Below, piece by piece: positions 21,970 through 32,600 of a stretch of 64,000 bases of DNA (position 1 is the stretch's first letter; the number at the start of each line of letters is the position of its first letter). Under the pieces are notes generated by a model that saw only the letters and a list, made by a program, of their open reading frames with translations, did no database searches and was not told where the DNA came from. This DNA comes from Limnephilus marmoratus (lineage: Eukaryota; Arthropoda; Insecta; Trichoptera; Limnephilidae): assembly GCA_917880885.1 (NCBI GenBank), contig OU862934.1, positions 31,790,734 to 31,854,733 of the forward strand. Direction: 5' to 3'. Position numbers and translations under genes: made by a program.

Positions 21970-22032
21970 ATGGCGCTATTTAAAGTACCTCGGATTGCTT
22001 TGCTGCTAATTTTGGCAAATTTTCCCTTATTG
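21970..22032 (+). CDS. Possible first exon with signal peptide
   Basis: ATG in good context (CACAATATGG) opens 21 codons, MALFKVPRIALLLILANFPL plus Leu, with a charged start and a hydrophobic core, the form of a signal peptide. The frame meets a strong donor, TTG/GTAAGTAA, at 22033 (phase 0). A TATA-like CATATAAACGGCTGGGC lies 240 nt upstream. The putative intron was hit almost at once by the LINE at 22045. I found no matching downstream exon, so this could be an orphaned exon of a second gene type in the duplicated unit or chance. Confidence 0.35.
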
Positions 22033-22254
22033 GTAAGTAATTATTTTTTTTTATTTTTTTTTTTATTTTTTATTGTAATATAAAAAAATATGAGTTACAT
22101 AATATACACATATATTTTACAAAATATTAAATTAGAGGTCGTTTCTGGTCATGTATACCTTATCAGAAAAGAGGGGCTCTTGTGCCTGATAAGGGAGCCA
22201 CGATTCTTACTTGAGTTGTAAGTTATAATCTGTTTTGTATAAAATATTTACTTT

Positions 22255-24909
22255 TTATTGTAAGTTTTTTTTGAAAAATTGTTTTACTTTATTTATTTGT
22301 TCTGATTGGTTGATGATGCAGCGCAATTCAGAAGGGAGGTTATTATAGTTTTTTATGGCTTGGAAAATATAATGATTTTGCATTTGAGTTGTTTTAAAAT
22401 TAGGTGTTATAAATTGGTTTCCGTTTCTCATTAGTTTGTAAAATTCTTGATATTCTGTGTTATTTTTTTCTTTACACATTTTTATAATGGAAGCTTGTTT
22501 GAAAATTTCATCAACATTTGGTACTGGAAACAATTTAAAAAGTGATTCAGTTGAGAAGGTAGATTTTTTTTTAAATATTACTTTAATGATAATTCTTTGC
22601 GTGACTTTTACTGAGTTTAGGTTTTTTTTGTAAGATCCTCCCCAACCTATAATTCCGTAGATGAGTAAAGAATGTACAATGGCATAGTACACATTTTTCA
22701 TTATTTTTACATTTAAAATATTTCTTAACCTAACAAATATATATATACATTTCCTCATTCTCTTCACTAGCTCTGAAATGTGATTATTCCATTTCAGGTT
22801 TTGATCAATGATCCCAACGAGATATTTAATTTCGGAGGAAGAGTTAATTACAGTACAAATAGGATTATGTTGTTTACAGTTTACATGATCACATTTTTCG
22901 TCATGGATTACAATATTAACTTTAGGATCAGATATTTTCTGCAGGGAAAATAAGACATATGTTGTTTTTTTAGCATTAAGTGTGAGTAAGTTACCATCAA
23001 ACCATGATTTTAAGATATTAATATCTTCATTTGCCATTTCGTTAACTAGTTCCCATGTTTGACCTTTTATTAACAGTACCGTGTCATCAGCATAAGAGAT
23101 TAATTCACCTTTAATTTCCTGTCGGAAAATGTCATTCACGTATATTAGAAATAATAATGGTCCGAGGACGGTACCTTGAGGGATGCCAAATGTACTTGTG
23201 AGAGGTGTACTAAACGACCGATTTAATTTTACTATTTGAGGTCTCTCTGTTAAGTAGCTTACTATCCATTTGAGGGCAATGTGGTCAATGCCGTTATCTT
23301 TTAATTTTAAAGCAAGTTTTTCATGGGAAATGCTGTCAAATGCTTTCTTTAAGTCGATGAAAATTCCTATACATTTATTTGATTTGTCCAGGGTACTTTG
23401 AATACTAGATGAAATTTTAGCGATGGCGTCTTGGGTACTTTTTCCCTCTGTGAATCCATATTGATCTTTATTGATGGTTGAATTTTTTTTTATGAATGCA
23501 GTTAGTCTTTTTTTAGCAATTTTTTCAAAAATTTTCGAAATATTAGATAAGAGTGAAATGGGTCGATAATTGGAAACGTCCTCCGGATTACCGGCTTTAA
23601 ATATTGGCGTGATTATTGCTTTTTTGTATATGTTCGGGAAAACTCCTGTCTTGAAGCTATTATTTATTATATGAGAGATTGGTGTAGAGATATAATTTTT
23701 AATGTTTTTTAGTATTTTTTACATTTGCTCCTTTTTCAGGTTCCTCAAGGCAATTTATTATATTATTGTTTTGTATTATGCTCTTTATGGTATTATTTTT
23801 AGTTTTCTGCTTATTTTCCAAGATTTCATTTATTATTGTCCAAACTCTCTTACTGTCGTTTCCTGAGTCATCAAGTTTATCTTTATAATATTTCTCTTTA
23901 GTGTTTTTTATAAGGGAAGCTAATTTATTTTTGTATTCTTTAAAATGATTATTTAAATTTATGTCCAATGGTTTTTTTTAGTTTCTTTGTAAAGCCATTC
24001 TTTATGTCTGATAGATACAACAAGTCCATGTGTTATCCACGGTTTGATTTTACGAAATTTTGCTGAGTTTCCTTTATGAATAATTTTTTTTGAATCATTT
24101 ATATAATTGGTTAATTTATTTTCAAACATTTTACAGCATTCGTTAACGTCATTATTTCGGAATATATCCAACCATAATTCAGAGGACAATTTACTTTTTA
24201 GAGTTTCGATATTAATGACAGTTATATCTTTATTATTATTAGCATTCTGTACGTTATGTTGTTCTGTCGCCTGAGATAAATTGTAATGTAGCAAAGTCAT
24301 GTAATGGTCGGTAATTGAAGTTTTTATAATTCCAGATTTTATATGATTAATATCCTTAATGTTAGTGAAAATGTGATCGATGCACGATGGGCGTTGTCTA
24401 TTGACGTTTCTAGTGTGAGACTTTATACACGGTACGTAGTTCATTTCAGCCATCATATTTAGGTAATTATCTTTATTGCGTGAAGTACAATCGTGCGATA
24501 TATCTAAATTTACGTCACCAACCACTATCGCATTTGCGTTTCTAAATTTTAATAACACTTGTCTTAATTCATCTATAAATAAACAGACAGTCGATGAGTG
24601 CGTTCTATACAGAGAGATTATATTAATTTTTATGTTGTAATACTTAATTTGTACGCATAGGCAGTTTGCTCCGTTAATTTTAAATTCTTCCACGCATAAT
24701 ATGTCACAATTATTTTGTACAAATATAGCGATCCCACTGTTTTTGTTTATTGGGATTGCCGTTGCTATGAAAGTATATCCAGGTATATAATACGTCACTT
24801 CACAACTCGAATGGGATTCCGTTAACACTATACATGCCGGCTTTTTGGGAGCATTATTAATTGTAGCAAGAAATTCATCCATGTTCCGTTCAATACTTCT
24901 AATATTCAT
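22255..24909 (-). pseudogene. LINE ORF2: APE endonuclease and reverse transcriptase
   Basis: About 885 codons. The first 316 (24909-23959) are an APE-type endonuclease: MNIRSI start, CIVLTESHSS, SLYRTHSS, VVGDVNLDI and the terminal SITDHY block. A middle part (23968-23699) is in another frame. From 23698 to 22255 the first frame resumes with RT motifs: PIFKAGNPEDVSNYRPISLL, GIPQGTVLGPLLFLIYVND and catalytic ISYADDTVLL, then the thumb and MKNVYYAIVHSLLIYGIIGW. Both frame changes fall in runs of A (near 23965 and 23700), and they compensate. The start could lie slightly upstream, since the frame is open to about 24985. ORF2 nicks target DNA and primes reverse transcription there. Confidence 0.88.
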
Positions 24910-25029
24910 ATGTAGAACTAGAGGGCTGCTGTTGAGGTAGTTTTGATGGATACAGAATTCTTGGAAGGTGTTGTATGTTTTTTCGTCAATTCAATTTTTT
25001 TTGTCTAGGACGTTTTGTAAATAGTCTGC

Positions 25030-25896
25030 CATGTTTATTTATAATCAATTCTGTCCCTCGCTACTTTAAGCATTTTATTCTTGTATGGATATAAATCGCT
25101 AAAAGCTTTGTGATCTGTTTTGTTTTTTTCGCCATATTTCTTATTTTGAGACGTGCAATTTGCACAAACTGGTGTTTTTTCTCTTACAGGACACTTGGCG
25201 AAGGTATGGTCATATCAATGAGGGCATATCGATGAATTAGTTCGGTGTAGGCATCTGGAGGCTGTGTGCATAAATTTACAACAATGGTAACATTGTGTTA
25301 ATGGATCGCAGTCCTCTATTTTAACTCTTTGGTACTGGATGTTTAACTTTCCTAGAGCTAATAAACTTTTTCGCGTTGTACCGCTGGTTTCCACAATGTA
25401 GTTCGAGGATTTGTACTGGTTTTCATCTTCTTGGTTCGGGTCATCATGTTGGTTGTGCTTGAAAAATTTATTTTTTAATTCTGTTACGAGAATAATTTTG
25501 TTTTCTTCATTTTTCGATGTAACGTCATAAATACCTTCGTTTTGTGTGATTATCCCGCTGACTATTTCCTCTTCCGATAGGTTTGATTTAAGACCTTTAA
25601 TTATTAATTTAGGTTTCTTCTTTTAAATTTCTTTAACTTCCAGGTTGTAGTTAAGTTTTTTTTATTTCTTCAGTAAGAGTACTCGCGTATTCTTTTTTTG
25701 GGCATGATATGATGATTTGTTCTTTATTCGTTTTACGTAAACCATTTATCCCTATCTTTAATTGGTTTAATTTAATATCTTTTTGAATCTTGTTGCTTAT
25801 TTCTTCGGCTTTTGTTGATTTTTTTGATGATGAGATTATTATGGAGAACCTCTCTTCTTGTGGAATTTCCTTTTTATTTGTTGACAGAACTTGCAA
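25030..25896 (-). pseudogene. LINE ORF1, gag-like with zinc knuckles
   Basis: A Lys/Glu-rich N-terminal half (25896-25651: KAEEISNKIQKDIKLNQLKI) ends at a stop, and the coding sequence continues in the same strand. Between about 25320 and 25160 are CYHCCKFMHTASRC and, after an in-frame stop, CPH.YDHTFAKCP and CANC, the CCHC knuckle series of gag-like LINE ORF1 proteins that bind the element RNA. Several stops show decay. Confidence 0.7.
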
Positions 25897-26705
25897 GATG
25901 GAGTATTATTATTTTTTTCCACGATATTTTCTAACTTTTCAATAATTTTTTTTTTGTAGTTTGATTATTTCTTCTTGGTATTTAATTCTTTCAGATTTCC
26001 AGAGCTCTTCTAATATGTTGACATTTTGTTCAAGGTTCGTTTTAGCTTTTGAATCTTTTACTGTAGTTATTTTTTTTAATTCGGTTTTTATATTATTAAT
26101 GGCCGTGTCCATGATGGGTTAACCACGGCGAAGGCGCCCGCCTTTCGCTCGAAGTCGCCCGGTAAATTTTTGCGACAATAATATGTAAAATCACTGCCCG
26201 CGACCGTTCATACACTGCATTATCTCCAACATTACTGTGACATTGTGGAGCCACTGTTGAAACCACTTTGTATATAATAAATAAACTTTTTTCCACAAAA
26301 TTTCGCTATTTTACGGAGCACAAAAAATACGTGACAGCTGTCAATGATAACCATAGATAATTCGATTATATTTTATTTGTTAGTAATTATATATGTAAAT
26401 ATAAATCCTACGAATATGTGATAATCGGAAAATATTGATGAATTCATTGGCTACATAAAACTTTAATCAGTTTTTATATCCCCATATTAAAATTCGGAGG
26501 TATGATTTTTTTTAATGTGGGCGGAAATATTCAAAATTAGAGGATATTAAAATATTAAATCCGATAAAAAAGCTTTTGTTTTGTCTGTCGCTCGACTGGA
26601 TATATTAAATTATAAGTTATTAAAGTATACAAATTTAATTAAATTACAATATTTACGTATCGTGTTTAATAAATGTAGTAAAAGTAAATTATTTTGATTT
26701 TAACT

Positions 26706-26840
26706 TTTATGAGTAAAACCTCAAATTGTAATATTTAATTAAACGAAGACAATATAAGCCAAATTCCAGAATTTTTATTGAGTTTCGCTTATATTGTCTT
26801 CATATAATTAAATATTACGATTTGAGGTTTTACTCATAAA
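26706..26840. repeat. Inverted pair of SINE-A tails (palindrome)
   Basis: Two roughly 54-bp arms (26706-26759 and 26787-26840), each the SINE-A tail (GAGTAAAACCTCAAATTGTA and complement), face each other over a 27-nt loop. The transcript would fold into a long hairpin. Confidence 0.75.
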
Positions 26841-27240
26841 CTTGCAGAAAGGCAATAGATGTCGCGTATTAAAATACATATTTTTTTCAAATTTTCTAAA
26901 TATATATAACATAACACAAGATACAAAAAATGTAAAAAAGTAAAAAATATATTTAAGACAAAAGTAGACAATGGGAACCCACTAAGGCACTGCCTGTACG
27001 TGAAAACTTAAGTTCTAAATTACATCAATTAGTGGGTGGTACAAGTAAAAAATTTAAAGTTCAAAGTGAAAGTTTAAAAATATACTTAGGTATGTATCTT
27101 TGAAAATGGATAAAGATTTATCCAGACACTATCTAGATATCATTTAGTTGGGTTTGAATCTTGCAATCATACATACATAAAGATAGCAGCCAATAATAAA
27201 TATGCGTTAAGAAAAATGAAGATTATGAGGGTAGTGCTAT
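26841..27240. repeat. Dispersed repeat, inverted relative to 380-770
   Basis: GCAGAAAGGCAATAGATGTCG, CCAGACACTATCTAGAT and AAAGATAGCAGCCAATAATA match the block at 430-770. No ORF. Confidence 0.5.
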
Positions 27241-27379
27241 AGTAGTAATTTACTATAATGATGATAATAGCATATTTTAGTAATAAAAGGTTGATAATAA
27301 TAGCTATTAAAATTATACAATTCAATTAAGGTAACAACTTTTATAAATCATAGTTTATTAGTGAAAGGATCCATTGTGA

Positions 27380-27720
27380 TAATTGTTTTTCAAAGGCCAT
27401 ACCTTTTGGTTTCGGTTTTTAAGTTCTTAGGAAGAAGGTTAAATATTTTTGGAGCTGGGTACACTTTTATTTTTATTTTATTTTTATCATTATTGTACAA
27501 CAGAATAATTCCAATAACAGTACAATTTAGTAACCCTATCAGCATTTAGGCAAGTGACTCTTCAATAATATTTTTAAGGCAAATGTAGAACAGTAGAAGT
27601 AGTGGTCTGGTACATATAAATCGTAGCATCCCAAGATAAATGGGCTATCGATGAAATTGTTCCCAATTTTGAAATGCAGGGTTTTAACCCCTTTGAAGGC
27701 ATGATAGATGCTTCAATTCC
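27380..27720 (-). mobile_element. LINE 3' fragment, copy 1
   Basis: TACAACAGAATAATTCCAA, CAGCATTTAGGCAAGTGACT and AGTGGTCTGGTACATAT occur in the same order as at 28160-28430. A second truncated copy of one family. Confidence 0.6.
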
Positions 27721-28139
27721 TCGTAGCTATATATGAAACATACTTCTTAAAACCCGTCTGCTTGGTCCAATATATTCGCACCTCACAATACGGTAGCCTC
27801 AGTATTGCGCGAAATATCTGAAACCGTCACTTTGGATCGAGATTGTAAAATATCTATGCAAGATAGCTTTCATATTTCAAAGACAATAAGAAGCATTATT
27901 TCATCCTCTTCGTGGTTAAAAGAAAAAATACATATTTTTGCATGAGAGGAAGAATGATATATAGCTTTTAAAATGTAAGGTCGCTCGGGACGTTTTTGGT
28001 CTTATGAAAGTATAATGCAATTACATGTTTTGGGATGTTTTTGTTCCTAAACAAGCAGACGGGTTGGAACGTTTATATTAGTTTTCTTTTCTATTTTCAC
28101 AACTTTTTCTGAAAATATTACGTTTTATTTTATTTTATT

Positions 28140-28706
28140 TATTATAATTTTATTTTTTTTATTACTATTGTACAACAGAATAATTCCAAATACAGTACAT
28201 TTTAGTTACTCTATCAGCATTTAGGCAAGTGACTCTTCAATAATATTTTTAAGGCATATACGGAACAGTCGCTTTCATCCAAATGGTTTGCAATTTCATT
28301 TAACAGCACCACTCCCCCTCGTCATGCCATGCTTTGCCAAGACGTCTGTTCTGCCGTTCAGTACTTTAAATAAGTCATAATGTCGACTTCGGCTGTAGTG
28401 GTCTGGTACATATGAATCAGAGCATCCCAAGAGAAATGGGCAATCGATGAAATTGTTCCAAATTTTGAAAGACAGAATAGCAAGACTTGTTTTCCGCCTA
28501 GTTTCTAGGCTCACAGAATCAGTTTCCTCAAGCAAGTCAATACGGTGCATGAACCTTGGATAGGTTCTGTGCTTCCGCATATTATACCTGAGGAATTTCT
28601 TCTGGATCTGCTCTAACATATCAATGTATTTCTGGTGGTACGGTGCCCAAACATCGCTCGCGTACTCCAGCTTGCTTCTCAGTATGCCATCGAATAACGC
28701 TAGCAC
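28140..28706 (-). pseudogene. LINE reverse-transcriptase C terminus, copy 2
   Basis: The minus strand at 28706-28296 encodes 136 residues: LFDGILRSKLEYASDVWAPY then MLEQIQKKFLRYNMRKH, the SxxRSxLEYASxVWxP...IExxQxKFLR block of LINE reverse transcriptases, followed by the usual Cys/Leu-rich end. Upstream domains are missing. 28140-28295 is its 3' UTR. Confidence 0.8.
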
Positions 28707-28739
28707 ATGTAGCTTCTTGAAATGTCTACATGAAATAAC

Positions 28740-29030
28740 TTCGAGCTGACTGTCTGTTGGTTAATATTCTAGTGGTATAATTTGTAATGAAAGAGGGTTT
28801 TTTTTTCTTATATTTGAACAAGAAATGCGTTAAAATTTTAGAGGGAGTTGCCGTATGTTTAAAACATAATATTCAGTGAAGAGACGACTGGAGGAGTATC
28901 TTGTCGGTCGCTTGTTGATAGCACGTTTTATCGTTTTTGGGGTTTTTTGTAGAGGATCTATATATTTATTTCAAATGAAAGAATTATGAAAATTTGTAGA
29001 AAGCATTAACTTTGTGGCTCACCATAATCT
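28740..29030. other. Unassigned spacer
   Basis: No feature recognised. Confidence 0.35.
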
Positions 29031-29037
29031 ATCCATG

Positions 29038-29466
29038 TATTTATCTTCTATGTAAATAAAAATGAATCGCCTAAATGTATGTATTCGCATAACTTTCAAA
29101 CGACTGCACCAAATCCGATAATTCTTTTTTTTGTGTTCGTTATTGTTAGGACAAGGTTTGTATAAAACTACTGGTGAGCTCTGGGCATTATGAAATTTGA
29201 ATACAAAAATTGCAATAGGTGGCCGCGAGCTGTTTGAAAACTGAATGTACCGGGACTGAATGTATGGAATGCGTGATAAGGGGGGGGAGGGGAACTCGGG
29301 TAGGGGGTTCGTGGGAGGGGGGGAGGGAATCAGGAAGGAGAGGGGAATCTGGGACCGGGAAGGGGAACTCGGGAGGGGAAGGGGAGCGGGAGGCGGAAGG
29401 GAAACGGGACGAATGCGTAACAATTTCTTTATTAAATGGCATAGCAACGCATGCCGGATACCAGCT
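29038..29466 (+). mobile_element. Helitron-like non-autonomous element
   Basis: Starts TCTATGTAAATAAAAATGAA, continues with the CGACTGCACCAAATCCGATA block, a 140-bp G-rich interior (29280-29410) and ends GCATGCCGGATACCAGCTAG before T, a CTAG-T type end. No terminal inverted repeats or target duplication, as expected of Helitrons. Relatives at 51669-52363 and 60668-60960. It lies 140 bp upstream of gene B's TATA box. Confidence 0.5.
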
Positions 29467-29604
29467 AGTTTGGAATAAAATCACATAAATTTGCTGCAGA
29501 GTTTTAAAAGATTCGGAATTTAAATGATTAAAACCGGTGTAAAAAATAATACTAAGATTAGAACGAAAATGACATTTCCTGCAAACCATAAAGCTTCTCA
29601 GATC

Positions 29605-29611
29605 TATATAA
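29605..29611 (+). promoter_or_regulatory. TATA box of Kazal gene B
   Basis: CTATATAAGTCTG, 76 nt before the ATG. ACAATATCATCAG about 30 nt further on is shared with A and C and is the likely start region. Confidence 0.7.
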
Positions 29612-29680
29612 GTCTGATTTTCCGCCACAATATCATCAGGTAGAAAAGTCTTTAGTAACCCAAGAAAAATCAAGAACATT

Positions 29681-32600
29681 ATGAATTTTGCAGCAATTGG
29701 TAAGCAAGTTTTGCTTTATTTTTAATTTTTCTTTAAATCTGCTTCAAACTGTAGGATCTTTGAAGATTTTGTCTCCAAGTTAATTAAAAAAATTTTTTTT
29801 TTAAATATTTCGTTTTTTTTAACGTACCCCAAAACGAAATTCGGTTTTTGAAATCAGATGAACAATTCTTTCAAATAAATAAACGAACAAATGCAATTAC
29901 AAACATTTATAAAATGGTTTAAAAGTATGGGAACATTTTCACAATATTCTATTAAATTGAAAAAAAATACCATACGAAACTACAAAAACATATTTAATAA
30001 CACAAACTGATTACAAATGTTATTTGTCGTTTTTGACGCCGCATTCCGAATTCCTACCGTTTCATGACATTAATACCCTCGAATACTTTTAAGCTTTTAA
30101 CCACTGGAGCGACAGCAGATAATTTTTTAAATTTTTCGCCGACATTAAAAAAATCATATCTTTGAATTTTAATATGGAGACATCAAAACTTATTAAAGTG
30201 ATAGCCAATAAATTAACCTGTATTTAAACGATTATCTTATATTTGTAGGATTTATAAAAAAAATATAAAAAAATCTTAAAGTTTATAACCGCGCGAATCC
30301 TGCGTGGTTGTTACTTTTAAACTGCCGTGAGAGGTACTTATTCCAGTCAACATAGAATATTTTCACTTTCTGTATATTGTTTGTGGTATACTTGACAATG
30401 AAATGTGCATATCTATGGTAAAAGGTCTTAATTTTAACCGTAAACAACTGCTCAGAAATTCTGCCTGAAAAAATATAATTTTTTTTTAACATCAATATTA
30501 AATAGTCTACAAAGTTCGGATTGACAACAACTATGGTCATAATAGATAAATCACTTCAATAGTTTCGTTTTAAGTCCCAAATAACAAACTTGGGAGCTAC
30601 AAATATATATATATATTTTTTAATTTTGCCGAATCAAGGAGACAATTGCCATTTTTATCCGAAAAGCTATCGGAGACATTTAAAATGGTGCTAAAATATG
30701 GCAAAAAATCGCTCCAGTGGTTAAGCTCTTATTTTATTTCTGAATATCATCTCCCTATATTTGCGGAGTTGAAAAAGTAATTGTTTAAAATTCCTTCGAT
30801 AAAAAATCTCAAAGCGTGATTCAAAAATTATTGAAAAATCACCTGAATCTGTTATTTAACATGTTACAAGTATCGAAAAAATCCAGTATTTCTTTAAATG
30901 TTACTTAAGCCAAAGATTAATGCTAAATCACTATTTTTTAATAATATTTACTACGAATCGGTATACATTTTTAACACAAAAAAATATTCTTTGGATAAAT
31001 CGAAGCCCTTCCTACTATTTCCATTGAGTAGAATAAAAATACATTGTTTATGACTATATTAAAAATACAAGCGTAAACTACTAAAAGCTGTGTTTTTCTC
31101 TAGAAATGTATGAAAGCATATAGAAAACAACTTAACTTAACTACAAAAATTGTCTGTTATACTCGTAGTTATATCCATTGATTAAGATTTTTCTATCTTT
31201 TAAATTTATTCAGTTTGAGAGGCGGGAACCATTTATTAGATAACCAATTTCCCTGCCATAGGTCACCGCAGGTGATTCGCTGCCTGGTTAGGCATTATAA
31301 TATGTTTATTTTGTTTGTTCGAAAATTTCAATAAATATATTTTTATCACAAGAATAGTAGTTAGGCCCTCTTTGGATTTAACAGAGACACCTGAAATGGA
31401 TTGTTTTGAAAATAGTATCCGAACAAGTGAATAACTGTCATGTGTTGTTTTGGAAAATATCGCTATTTATTTTTTCATTGTGAAAACTAACTAGTTGTGT
31501 ATGGTTGACAACTAACTACTTGTGCATATTTCAAAGTCACAAAAGAATTACTGATCTGGAATTTAAGGTGACAAATTTACGGAGGCCTCCCCAGCTACAA
31601 AAAACGGCATACAAGGTTGGTGAATCTGTTTTTTTTCTGGAGCTTTCGATTGCTATTCTTTGTGATATATATTTGTCCGCGCAAGTAGATTTCATAATCA
31701 AATCTGTGAGTATTAAGCTCAGAGGGTCTGGGGTTATTTACACACCTCAGGCTCGCATATTATAATATACTGTCTTTGGTGACATTGGAGAGATACCGGG
31801 GTTCATTAGGTGAGGTTTGTCAAGGTATGGGTTGTGGATGCTTTTGCCCACTTACTGCATGGCGGGCCAGATCGGGAGAGACTCGTTGAGGGAGACCTTA
31901 CGACCTCTCCAGCCGGACCCCCTCGACCGCAGTGGTAGGGATGAATTCACACGCTTGTCACTCCTGAACACATTGAACCCCATATTCCTACCCATCCCTC
32001 ATACCTTTTATTTTTCCTCTTCTTCCTTTCCCTAAAAAGATCTACCACACGGCAACCACAAAGATGATATAATCCCTGAGATATTTATTCCCTCGAGCCT
32101 CATTAGCGGAGCTAATGAAAAAAAATCACTAGATAAATAAAAACAACGTTATGATGTAAGGTACACTAAAAATACATCGGTACATTTTAGACTTGTGGCT
32201 TCCTCTCAAGAAATTTGTAGGTAAATTTTGTCTCTATTTTAGATAAATCATTCTTAATAAAATTTTTAGAGCGCTATTTCTAACTTTCGTATTTACAAAT
32301 TTATATAAATATCTCCCTTTCAAGCCGTATTTATTGTTATTCATTTATTTTAATTGTTTTATTTAATTGTGTAGAAAAATTTAATTGTGTAGAAGTGTGA
32401 TATTACAGTAAAAATGTAGATAACACAAAGCAAGCACATTTTTCACAGAATGATTACAACCCCCCCCCCCCCCCCTCCCATTATAATATGGCTCTCTGAT
32501 TTGCTTTCCTGTTTCTTTGACAAATTGGCTCTTCTCACTTGAAAATTTGCCGACCGTTGTACTAGGGTGACAGTAAGAGTATGTTCCACTCTTGAACGTG

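Larger units (their letters stand above)
22045..26300 (-). mobile_element. Nearly full-length two-ORF LINE (Jockey/CR1-like)
   Basis: On the minus strand, from right to left: GC-richer 5' region (about 26100-26260), ORF1 with CCHC knuckles, ORF2 with endonuclease and RT, a short 3' UTR and an A-rich tail (plus-strand T runs, 22045-22075). A diverged second copy of its 3' third is at 37790-38580. Confidence 0.85.

Noticed and set aside
29019..29679. Pro/Ser-rich and Gly/Arg-rich ORFs on both strands
   Set aside because: Translations of the G-rich interior of the Helitron-like element.
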